In this document: in pieces, positions 1-7,559 of the stretch
Numbering within the stretch: the first letter of the stretch is position 1
Layout: each line of letters begins with the position of its first letter
Assembly (NCBI RefSeq): GCF_003121405.1
Contig: NZ_QBUY01000010.1
Span: 84,636 to 148,635, forward strand
From: Paraburkholderia sp. C35
Lineage (GTDB): Bacteria > Pseudomonadota > Gammaproteobacteria > Burkholderiales > Burkholderiaceae
Length of the DNA: 64,000 bases
Direction of reading: 5' to 3'
The notes under the pieces: generated by a model
Databases searched by the model: none
What the model saw: only the letters and a program-made list of their open reading frames with translations
What the model was told of the DNA's origin: nothing
Program-made: the position numbers and the translations under genes

Positions 1-1
1 C

Positions 2-241
2 GTCAAGTACCCGAATACGGGCCATCACCATCTGCTGATCGATACCGATCTGCCGCCAATGCCGATGGATCAGGAGATTCCATCCGATCGCCAGCACCTG
101 CATTTCGGCGCAGGCGAAACGGAAACCATGATCACGTTGCCGCCGGGCAAGCACACGCTTCAATTGCTGATGGGCGACGAGAACCATGTTCCCCACAATC
201 CGCCCGTCTATTCGAAGAAGATCACGGTGATCGCAAAGTGA
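2..241 (+). CDS. DUF4399 domain protein, C-terminal part
   Basis: The reading frame is open from the left edge and ends at a TAA... stop region at 239-241 (TGA), giving about 79 residues of the carboxy end of a protein whose start lies outside the window. The residues HHHLLIDTDLPP, followed by a stretch ending in LLMGDENHVPHNPPVYS, match the DUF4399 family, small periplasmic proteins of unknown function found in many proteobacteria, where the conserved HHH and DxNH motifs are invariant-looking. No signal peptide can be judged because the N terminus is missing. It has no evident link with the export island that begins downstream; the 293-base gap contains that island's promoter region. Confidence 0.8.
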   Translation, partial: VKYPNTGHHHLLIDTDLPPMPMDQEIPSDRQHLHFGAGETETMITLPPGKHTLQLLMGDENHVPHNPPVYSKKITVIAK

Positions 242-285
242 ACGAACGTGTGTGCTCAATGTTCTCTTGCACTGCTGTCTTTTTC

Positions 286-303
286 GATCCAACAGTTTTT
301 CGG
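286..303 (+). promoter_or_regulatory. Candidate activator-binding site upstream of peptide gene 1
   Basis: GATCCAACAGTTTTTCGG here is matched at 16 of 18 positions by GATCCAACAGAATTTCGG on the minus strand at 13344-13361, upstream of the second peptide gene. The site contains a dyad, CCAACA at 289-294 and TGTTGG at 308-313. It lies about 130 bases upstream of the sigma-54-type promoter, a usual distance for an enhancer site. The likely binder is the island's own sigma-54 activator (10616-11965); that is inference. Confidence 0.5.
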
Positions 304-435
304 TGAATGTTGGTTGTGTAGCGGCACTCAGAAGCGGCAATTGAGTACCCGGAATTTGTCTGCGCAAATGCAGTGTGACAGCTAACCCAATGGCAGCAAG
401 GCTTCGCAGGTTTTTCGCGGCGCTGGCAGTGCGAC

Positions 436-450
436 TGGCACAGCCTATGC
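436..450 (+). promoter_or_regulatory. Sigma-54-type promoter of peptide gene 1
   Basis: TGGCACAGCCTATGC has the exact GG-N10-GC spacing of sigma-54 promoters, a perfect TGGCAC -24 element and a near-consensus -12 element (ATGC instead of TTGC). It is 85 bases upstream of the start codon of the peptide gene, leaving a leader of roughly 70 bases. A sigma-54 activator is encoded in the same island. Confidence 0.6.
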
Positions 451-534
451 GTTGTAAGGCCCGAGCAGACAAGATGCTCGAACCCAAACCGAAACACCAC
501 AGCGAATCTTCGCTACCCTCTTAGGAGAACTGTC

Positions 535-810
535 ATGAGCGCACTGATGATCAACGACCTGTCCGTCACCGAAGAACTCGACAGCAAGGCAATGAAGGCT
601 GTTCGCGGCGGCTACCTCGCCTATCCGTACTTCCCGAGCACCAGCTTCAAGTTCGACCTCGACAACAGCAAGCACGTCGACGCACAGCAACTGATCCAGC
701 AAAACGCCGACATCACCAACATGAGCGGCAACAACAACGCATTCGCATCGGGCATCAACACGACCATCAAGCCGACGATGACGGCCAACAACAACGTCAG
801 CGTGCACTAA
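535..810 (+). CDS. Double-glycine leader peptide precursor 1 (secreted Asn-rich peptide)
   Basis: This 91-residue protein has a leader reading SVTEELDSKAMKAVRGG at residues 10-26 that ends in Gly-Gly, the cleavage signal for C39-peptidase ABC exporters. The core that follows is about 65 residues, rich in Asn, Gln, Thr and Ser, without Cys, starting YLAYPYFPSTSF and containing NMSGNNNAFASG. The ATG is chosen because AGGAG at 523-527 precedes it. It lies just upstream of genes for an outer-membrane channel, an HlyD adaptor and a C39 ABC exporter, so export through that machine is likely. A second protein at 12765-13049 shares the leader and the N-rich core pattern. I do not recognise the core family; a bacteriocin, signalling peptide or structural (amyloid or biofilm) peptide are all possible. 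Sigma-54-type promoter at 436-450. Confidence 0.75.
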   Translation: MSALMINDLSVTEELDSKAMKAVRGGYLAYPYFPSTSFKFDLDNSKHVDAQQLIQQNADITNMSGNNNAFASGINTTIKPTMTANNNVSVH

Positions 811-823
811 GCACCAGGCGTCA

Positions 824-855
824 GCCCGCGGAAGTCCAGACCAGCTTCCGCGGGC
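824..855 (+). terminator. Stem-loop directly after peptide gene 1
   Basis: GCCCGCGGAAG (824-834) and CTTCCGCGGGC (845-855) form a perfect 11-bp stem with a 10-base loop, 13 bases after the stop codon of the peptide gene. No T tract follows; instead there are three copies of the octamer CAGCAAAG (858-881). It may stabilise the peptide mRNA or partly block read-through into the export genes, giving more precursor than exporter. Confidence 0.5.
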
Positions 856-1068
856 AGCAGCAAAGCAGCAAAGCAGCAAAGAAACTGAAGCAAGCATCGT
901 CAAAAAGATTCAGAAGCCAATCGTCCTGTCCACACGACCGCAGGTCACCGCACGCACTCCACGCCGAACGAAATCCGCCGACATCGATAGAGATGCCGCG
1001 CTGGACGTGCTTTACTTGAAAGGCGCGCTCTGCACGTGCAGTACAGCCGGAAAAGATCGGAGAATATC

Positions 1069-2499
1069 GTGTCTGCGTTGCCTGATTCATTCGTCGCCGC
1101 CGCTCGCGCAATCACCGTTGCAGCAGTGTGCGCCGCGACGCTGTCCGCCTGCGTCGACGTGCATATGGCCGACTACAAGCGTCCCGATACGCCCGCCAAG
1201 ACGGCATGGTCCGACAAGACAGGATCGCTCGTTTCACCCGCCGACACCATCGTGCCCGACTGGTGGAAGAGCTTCCAGGACCCGTATCTGAACACGCTGA
1301 TCGCAAAAGCGATCGACGGTAATTTCGACATCAAGGTACTCGCCGCACGCATCGACGTAGCGGGCGCGCAGATCGGCGAAGCAAAAGCGGGCGCACTGCC
1401 CACGGCCGATCTCGGCGCTGGCGCGAATTTCCAGAAAGTGACCGGGCAGCCGTTCTCGAAGCAGTACAACGTGGCAGGCCAGGTGAACTGGGACATCGAC
1501 ATCTGGGGCAAGGTCGAAAAGGGCGTACAGGCACAAAAGGCCGAATTCCACGCATCGGAAGCCGACTGGCGTGCGGGTTATCTCGAACTCGTGTCGAACG
1601 TGGCGACCACGTACTTCCAGATTCTGCAGTTCGACGACCAGATCGACGCACAACAGAAGATGGTCGACGAAAACAAGACCATTCTCTCTATCTATGACGG
1701 CATGAGCCGCAATGGACTCGTGCCGAAGACGCAGGTGATGCGTCAGCAGGCGGAAGTGAATCGTCTAACCAAGGATCTGCTCGATCTGCGCCGCTCGCGC
1801 AGCATCGCAAACAACGCGCTGTGCACGCTGATCGGCGTGCCCGCCGGCGAGTTCACGGTGCCCGTCGGCCATCTGCAGCAACGCGTGCAATTGCCGCCTG
1901 TGCCGGGCGGTCTGCCTTCGCAACTGCTGTCGCGCCGGCCTGACATCGTGGCTTCCGAATTGCGCGTGCTCGAAGCGTATGACCTGGTCGGCGAGGCCAA
2001 GCTTGCGCAATTGCCCACCATCAGCCTGACGGGACACGGCGGCACGGCGAGTTTCGCGCTGTCTGATCTGCTGAAGTCATTCACGTTCGGCCTGATGCCG
2101 AGTCTGAATATTCCACTGCTCGATCCCAGCGTGCGCGCTCATGTCAAAACGACCGAGGCGCAAAACGTAGTCGCCGAACAGCAATACCGGCAGACGGTGA
2201 TGGGCGCATTCGAAGAAGTCGAAAATGCGCTCGTCAATCTCGATTCGCACAGGCAGCAGCGCGTCGAATTGCAACAGGAAGTGGAGCGCCTGAGCGTCGT
2301 CAACACGCAAATGCAGTCGCAATTGCGCGAAGGCGTGGTGTCGCAACTGGACGTGTTCGAAACGGAACGCTCGCTGCTTCAGGCGCAACTCGATCTGCTG
2401 ACGAATCATCAGCAAATACTGTCCGATACGGTACTGCTTTATAAGGCGCTCGGCGGCGGCTGGCCGGCCGTCGACGTGCAGACGCAAGTGAAGCAGTAA
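1069..2499 (+). CDS. NodT/TolC-type outer-membrane lipoprotein channel
   Basis: The 476-residue product is an RND/type I efflux outer-membrane factor of the NodT family, the outer-membrane exit duct of tripartite exporters. A lipoprotein signal ends in LSAC near residue 28, and the two outer-membrane-efflux repeats show the usual DWWKSF, WDIDIWGK and LLSRRPDI motifs. GTG at 1069 is chosen as start because GGAG at 1059-1062 sits six bases upstream; an upstream GTG at 1036 has no such site. It is the first gene of the export operon and should partner the HlyD adaptor (5294) and ABC exporter (7560), carrying processed peptides out of the cell. Family membership is firm; the partner assignment is from context. 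Confidence 0.9.
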   Translation: MSALPDSFVAAARAITVAAVCAATLSACVDVHMADYKRPDTPAKTAWSDKTGSLVSPADTIVPDWWKSFQDPYLNTLIAKAIDGNFDIKVLAARIDVAGAQIGEAKAGALPTADLGAGANFQKVTGQPFSKQYNVAGQVNWDIDIWGKVEKGVQAQKAEFHASEADWRAGYLELVSNVATTYFQILQFDDQIDAQQKMVDENKTILSIYDGMSRNGLVPKTQVMRQQAEVNRLTKDLLDLRRSRSIANNALCTLIGVPAGEFTVPVGHLQQRVQLPPVPGGLPSQLLSRRPDIVASELRVLEAYDLVGEAKLAQLPTISLTGHGGTASFALSDLLKSFTFGLMPSLNIPLLDPSVRAHVKTTEAQNVVAEQQYRQTVMGAFEEVENALVNLDSHRQQRVELQQEVERLSVVNTQMQSQLREGVVSQLDVFETERSLLQAQLDLLTNHQQILSDTVLLYKALGGGWPAVDVQTQVKQ

Positions 2500-2754
2500 A
2501 ACGCGCGCAACGCGGCGGATAACAGCCAGAAGCCAATGCCGGAAAACGCTGGCACGGTTCTTTAAAAGCGCTGTTGTTCCGACCGTTGTATTGGCAGACC
2601 GCATTAGCCGTACCCATAATTGACTAACACCATGCGTGAATTAATATTCCTGATTAGCCGCTCATATGGTGAAGCTGGCGGCCGCGTCGAATATGCCTCG
2701 ATTGTCACGCCCGTCGAACGCTCCGTTCGTGTCCACGCTTAGTGATGCAAAGAG

Positions 2755-5316
2755 ATGAATCCCGGCGAAGCTCCGATTGCTGAGATGCGGGCGGCTCTGG
2801 ACAAGGAGTTCGACGTCCTGCTGCTGCCCGTTTCGAATGCGTCTCTCGGCCCCATTCGTATCGTCGACGATCTGTTCGCGATTGGCCGCAGCGAGGCGCC
2901 GTTCGCGGACTATCCACGCGATCTGATCACCAAACTTTCGCGGCGTCATGCGCGCATCTTTAGCGAGCACGGCGCGGTGTATGTGGCGGATCTCGACAGC
3001 AAGAACGGCACGACCGTCAATGGCGTCGCCGTGCGGCAGACGCCATCGCGCGTGCGCGCAGGCGACGAATTGTGCTTTGGCGGCGATCTCGCGTATCGCG
3101 TCGCCATCGAGCCGCGTCCCTTCAGTTCGGCGTCTGCACGCGCCGTTCAGCATCTGAGCGTCACGCTGAAACCTCAGCGCACGGATCTGGGTCTCGAACC
3201 GATCGACCTCAGCGCATTTCCGTTTCTGGTCAGCAAGACGGATGAACTGTTTTCACGTTACAAAGATCGCTTTCCGCATCAGGTCAATTACATTTCGCGG
3301 CGGCATGCGCACATCTTTCTGAAAAGCGGTGAACCGTGGATCGAAGATCTCGGCAGCACCAATGGCACGTTCGTCAATCACAAACGTCTGGGCGAATCGG
3401 CTGTCGCGTTGCAGAACGGCGATGTGATCGGATTCGGCGGCGACCATGTCGTCTATGTGGTAGCGCTGCAGAAATCGTTCGAAATCGAGCCCACCTTGAC
3501 CCAGATGACGCCGCCCGCCGCCGCGCTGGGCGCGCCGCCATTGGTCACACCGGCAACGCCCGCCGCGCCGGCAGCGGCGGCCATGCCGGCGGAAGACCCC
3601 GACAAGACCACCTTTGTCGGTGCGGCGCATTCGTTTCTCGACATCTTCTGCGTCGATCGCGCGTTGCAGCGCGAAGACGAAGTGAATGAAGACGCGCCGC
3701 CGCTGACACCCGAAGACGCAACGGATACGCAAGCGCGCCGTCCGCGCCGCCGCTGGCAACTGGTGATGCGCGAATTGACGCGCACGTTCGCTGCCGGCGA
3801 CCGCACGACTTTGCGGCGGATCGGTTGGGGCGGCCTCGCCGTGCTGATCGTGATAGCCGGCCTTGCCGTCATGCTGTACATGCGTGGTGCCGCCGAGCGC
3901 GAAGTGAAGAATCTGCTGGCGGCAGGAGACTATGAAGCGGCGGCGGATGCTGCCACGTCGTCGCTGCAGCATCATCCCGCTAGCGACGCAATCCGGACGC
4001 TCGCCAGTGAAGCATTGATGAAAGCGCGCGTGCCTGGCTGGCTGACGGCCTTGCAGGCGAAGCAGTACGATCGCGCGGCCGCGTTGATCGAAGGCATGCG
4101 GGCGACGAGCCAGGGCAACCCCGACGCCATTGCGCTAATCGATCAGTTGAAGTGGGTAGGCGATCTGGAGCGATTCATTGTCGGCCGTGGCGGACCCGAT
4201 GCGCCGATTCGCATCTACCGCGACGAAGGCCGCATCGACAATCTGCTCAAGCGGTGGAATGACGATGCCAAAGGGCATCAACGGGTTCTGGATCGTATTG
4301 CTTCGTATGTGCCGGAATTTACCGAGCCGTATGCGCAGGCGATGAGCCATCTGCGCAAGCTGCAAAGCGATGATTCGGTGTACCTCGCCGCCATCGACCG
4401 GCTTAATTCGACTATTGCCACGGAGCTGGGCCGCGACAAGCCAGACGCGTTGCCCGCCGTGCTCGACGATTATGCGCAACGCTATCCGCGCCTCGATGGG
4501 CTCGATGCCGTGCGTAGCGACCTCCGCCAGTACACGGCGATTTTCAATGAAATGACGGCGCGCCGGCTGGTTCCGCTGCTCGCGCTCATGAAGAAGGTGA
4601 ACTTCGTGACGCCGCCGTTCCAGTCGCAATACAAGGAATTGAGCGCGAGCCGTTTGCCGTCGGCGGACGTGGTGGCGAAGCACGATGCGGTGAGTGCCGC
4701 ATGGCAGAGCGGCGACAGTCAGCAGGCACTGGCCGGATTGCAGGCAATGCCCGCTGGCGCATGGTCCGATGTGATGGCTGCCGAACTGGCGCACAAGAAG
4801 ACGCTGCTCGATCAGTTCTCCGACCTGCAAAAGAGCCGTGGTTCAGCGGATCGAGACGACAAGTTGCTGTCCTTTTACGCCAGTCTCGATCCCGTCGAAG
4901 ACGCGTATTACGTGCGCGCGGTGCAAAACGATGTGAACGCATTGCGCGACAAGGCGCTGGCGCGCGCGCAAGACCAGATCAATCGCGCGCAAGGATTGTG
5001 GCGGCAGTATCGTGCGAATGGTTCGATCGGCGGCACGCAGCGGCTGGAGTCGGGTATCTCGGGCGGATTCCGCAGTCAGGCGCTGCTTCTGTCCGGTGCC
5101 AATACGTCGGCGCAACAGGGCATGCGCATCTATACGCAACTCAAGGCACCGCATCCCGCCGGCTCGGATCAGTTGCTCGAAGACATCGATGCAGAAACGC
5201 AATTGCAGCGCCGCTCGCTACAGGAGTTGCGCATGGTGCTCGAACCCGGCTTGCTGAAATCCAAGCTCGCGTTGATTGGAGGCAGTGACGAAAGTGAAAC
5301 GCGACAATCACCTTAA
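2755..5316 (+). CDS. Membrane protein with two N-terminal FHA domains
   Basis: The product has 853 residues. A first FHA domain spans about residues 40-117 and has the phosphothreonine-binding signature (GR at 44-45, SRRH at 62-65, NG at 84-85). A second spans about 155-236 with SRRH at 181-184 and NG at 203-204 but lacks the usual Gly-Arg, so its binding ability is uncertain. A Pro/Ala-rich linker leads to one membrane segment at about 358-379, and the remaining 470 residues are mainly helical with no family I recognise. FHA domains read Ser/Thr phosphorylation; a PP2C phosphatase is encoded at 11989-12759, but no kinase gene is in this window. It overlaps the HlyD gene, arguing for co-translation. 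It probably couples phosphorylation to assembly or gating of the exporter (inference). Confidence 0.85.
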   Translation: MNPGEAPIAEMRAALDKEFDVLLLPVSNASLGPIRIVDDLFAIGRSEAPFADYPRDLITKLSRRHARIFSEHGAVYVADLDSKNGTTVNGVAVRQTPSRVRAGDELCFGGDLAYRVAIEPRPFSSASARAVQHLSVTLKPQRTDLGLEPIDLSAFPFLVSKTDELFSRYKDRFPHQVNYISRRHAHIFLKSGEPWIEDLGSTNGTFVNHKRLGESAVALQNGDVIGFGGDHVVYVVALQKSFEIEPTLTQMTPPAAALGAPPLVTPATPAAPAAAAMPAEDPDKTTFVGAAHSFLDIFCVDRALQREDEVNEDAPPLTPEDATDTQARRPRRRWQLVMRELTRTFAAGDRTTLRRIGWGGLAVLIVIAGLAVMLYMRGAAEREVKNLLAAGDYEAAADAATSSLQHHPASDAIRTLASEALMKARVPGWLTALQAKQYDRAAALIEGMRATSQGNPDAIALIDQLKWVGDLERFIVGRGGPDAPIRIYRDEGRIDNLLKRWNDDAKGHQRVLDRIASYVPEFTEPYAQAMSHLRKLQSDDSVYLAAIDRLNSTIATELGRDKPDALPAVLDDYAQRYPRLDGLDAVRSDLRQYTAIFNEMTARRLVPLLALMKKVNFVTPPFQSQYKELSASRLPSADVVAKHDAVSAAWQSGDSQQALAGLQAMPAGAWSDVMAAELAHKKTLLDQFSDLQKSRGSADRDDKLLSFYASLDPVEDAYYVRAVQNDVNALRDKALARAQDQINRAQGLWRQYRANGSIGGTQRLESGISGGFRSQALLLSGANTSAQQGMRIYTQLKAPHPAGSDQLLEDIDAETQLQRRSLQELRMVLEPGLLKSKLALIGGSDESETRQSP

Positions 5317-6667
5317 GCCGCTCTATGAAGCGCTCGAAGATCACAGCGCCGAGGGCGTGGCGATCCTGACGTCGGAACCTGTGCGGATCGCGCAGGCGCT
5401 CGTGTTGACGATGGTCGCGCTCGTGGTGGCGGGCCTGATGTGGTCGTTCTTCGGCCGCGCGGACGTGATCGTCACGGCGCAAGGTACGCTCGCACCGGAA
5501 TCGGACGTGCGCCGTATCTATGCGCCCATCGACGGCGAATTGACGGATCTGTACATTGCCGAAGGACAACCCGTTTCCAAGGGCGACGTGCTCGCACGCC
5601 TGAATGCGCGCGGCGCAATCGAAGCGGCCACCAATGCGCTGCAGGCACAGTTGAAACTCGAAGACGCCGAGCGCGAATGGAAAGACTTCCCGCAGAAGAA
5701 AGAACTGATGGAGCGCAAGGCGGCGGCATTGAAGGATCAACTCGAAGTTGAAGAGCGTCAGCACGAGAACCGCATTTCCGAAGGCACGACCAAGCTCGCG
5801 GAAGGGCAGAAAGCGCAACTTGAAGAAGCGCGCAGCACGCTCGACAATGCACGGCGCGCGCGCGATGCAGCGCGCCAGGAAGCGGACAAGTACTCACGCC
5901 TGTTCGCGCAGCCAGGCGGAGGCGGTGTTGCCGAACTGCAGGTCGAAGCGAAGCGCAATACCGCACTGGAAGCGGAAAACGCGTACCGTGTCGCGCAATC
6001 GCGGCTTGCCGAACTCGACTTCAAGCTGAGCCATGAATACGCGGAAGCGAATGCGCAACTCGAAACGAGTGGCCAGCAATCGACCAATCTGCAGCTTCAA
6101 TATGATGATCTGATCCGCGACATCACGACCACGGAAGAGAAGCTGCGTCTGCAATTACAGACAGCACGTCTGGTCGCCGATGCAGCGGCGCGCATCCGTT
6201 TCGAGAACATCGACAAAGACAATTTTCTGCTGATACTCGCACCGACTTCGGGCGTGATCACGGATGTGACCTCCACGCAAACGGGCGACAAGATCCAGGC
6301 GAATGCGCCGCTTGGCGGCATTGCGCCTAAAGATGCGCGTCCCGTGCTGAAGATCGAGATTGCCGAGCGCGACCGCGCCTTCCTGCACGAAGGCATGGCC
6401 GTCAAGATGAAATTCAACGCGTTTCCGTATCAGCGCTATGGACTGATCAACGGCACGCTTGCATATATTTCGCCCGCGACCAAGCCGTCAGCGCAGGACA
6501 AGCAGCCTGTCTATGAAGGCCGCGTGCAGCTCGACAGGAATTACTACCAGATCGCGGAGAACCGCTATCCGTTGCGTTACGGCATGACGGCGAGCGCTGA
6601 AATCGTCGTGCGCGAGCGGCGGCTGATCGATCTGGGGCTGGACCCGTTCAGGCAACTGGCCGGATAG
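5294..6667 (+). CDS. HlyD-family periplasmic adaptor of the peptide exporter
   Basis: This is a membrane fusion protein: a cytoplasmic tail of about 35 residues, one membrane segment (VLTMVALVVAGLMWSFFG), a first lipoyl half (residues about 60-105), a long coiled coil (about 110-310) and a second lipoyl/beta-barrel half with TSGVITDVTSTQTGDKI. Such adaptors join the inner-membrane ABC exporter to a TolC/NodT channel. The start is uncertain: GGAGG at 5278-5282 best serves GTG 5294, although TTG 5276 or GTG 5285 would add a few residues. All of these starts overlap the end of the FHA gene (5316). The gene is followed after 105 bases by the parvulin gene and then by the ABC exporter. Confidence 0.9.
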   Translation: MKRDNHLKPLYEALEDHSAEGVAILTSEPVRIAQALVLTMVALVVAGLMWSFFGRADVIVTAQGTLAPESDVRRIYAPIDGELTDLYIAEGQPVSKGDVLARLNARGAIEAATNALQAQLKLEDAEREWKDFPQKKELMERKAAALKDQLEVEERQHENRISEGTTKLAEGQKAQLEEARSTLDNARRARDAARQEADKYSRLFAQPGGGGVAELQVEAKRNTALEAENAYRVAQSRLAELDFKLSHEYAEANAQLETSGQQSTNLQLQYDDLIRDITTTEEKLRLQLQTARLVADAAARIRFENIDKDNFLLILAPTSGVITDVTSTQTGDKIQANAPLGGIAPKDARPVLKIEIAERDRAFLHEGMAVKMKFNAFPYQRYGLINGTLAYISPATKPSAQDKQPVYEGRVQLDRNYYQIAENRYPLRYGMTASAEIVVRERRLIDLGLDPFRQLAG

Positions 6668-6772
6668 CTTCAATAGAACGTTTCTTAAAGCAAGCGTAAC
6701 GGAAAGTACAACCGGAAAGTAAAACCGCCAGCCCGCCTGTTTGTTCGGGCCACCACTAGAGGAGCGGACGAG

Positions 6773-7525
6773 ATGACCGCGATCGTACGAATCGATGATG
6801 AAGTCGTGGATGTCGGCGAATTCATACGTCTACTGAAACTCACGGGGCAATTCGAAAGCCTGATCGAGCAGATGGTGCGCGACAAGCTGACCGTGCATGC
6901 CGCGAAGAAACACGGCGTGACCGTAAGCGCCGACGACATACAGGAGCGCGCCGATCAGTTCCGGCGTGTGCGCGGCCTGCATCGCGCCGCCGACATGAAC
7001 CAGTATCTCGACACGTTGAGGGTCACGCTCGACGAATTCGAGGCGTTCATTACCGACGGTCTCTATCAGGAGAAGATGCTCGACAGGGTCGGCAACGAAG
7101 GCGAGATCGAAGAGTACTTCTCGATGAATTCGCCGAAATTCGATGCGATCGAAGTCAGTCATATCCTGCTCGACGATGAAGGAAAAGCCAAGGAAATGAT
7201 TTCGTATCTGCACGATGATCCCGACGCATTTGCGGAAATGGCGCGCGAGCACTCGATTGCCGATACGAAGGACTCGGGCGGCGTGATCGGCAAAGTACTG
7301 CGCGGATCGCTGAAGCCGGATATCGAAGCGAAGATCTTCAACGCAGCCGTCGGCGATCTGCTTGGACCGTTCGCTTCACCGGACCGCTCGTGTTTCGAGA
7401 TCTTTGCGGTGACGGCGAAATATCCGGCGGAACTCGATGCGGACGTAGCGTCGGAAATCAAACGCCTGTTGCGCGAACAGTGGCTCGTCACGCGCGCGCA
7501 GGAACACATCATCGAAGCGCTCTGA
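6773..7525 (+). CDS. Cytoplasmic parvulin-type peptidyl-prolyl isomerase
   Basis: The 250-residue protein has a SurA-like helical N-terminal part (about 1-115) and a rotamase (PpiC) domain with EVSHILLDD near residue 124 and DSGGVIGKVLRGSLKP further on, the usual parvulin signatures. It has no signal peptide or membrane segment, unlike SurA, PpiD or PrsA, so it should act in the cytoplasm. GAGGAG lies ahead of the ATG. It sits between the adaptor and the ABC exporter genes, so the simplest role is keeping the precursor peptides export-competent or presenting them to the exporter. Cytoplasmic parvulins beside C39-type exporters are also known from cyanobacterial peptide-export clusters; the function in such clusters is not well established. 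Confidence 0.85.
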   Translation: MTAIVRIDDEVVDVGEFIRLLKLTGQFESLIEQMVRDKLTVHAAKKHGVTVSADDIQERADQFRRVRGLHRAADMNQYLDTLRVTLDEFEAFITDGLYQEKMLDRVGNEGEIEEYFSMNSPKFDAIEVSHILLDDEGKAKEMISYLHDDPDAFAEMAREHSIADTKDSGGVIGKVLRGSLKPDIEAKIFNAAVGDLLGPFASPDRSCFEIFAVTAKYPAELDADVASEIKRLLREQWLVTRAQEHIIEAL

Positions 7526-7559
7526 CTGACGCGCGCTGCTGCCGGGGACCGCAAGCATC

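Noticed and set aside
858..881. Three tandem copies of CAGCAAAG after the first peptide gene, considered as a repeat array.
   Set aside because: Too few and too short for an array; no spacer or conserved unit as in CRISPR.
2550..2564. TGGCACGGTTCTTTA, a possible sigma-54 promoter ahead of the FHA gene.
   Set aside because: The -24 element is perfect, but the invariant GC of the -12 element is missing (TA), so it is probably a chance match.
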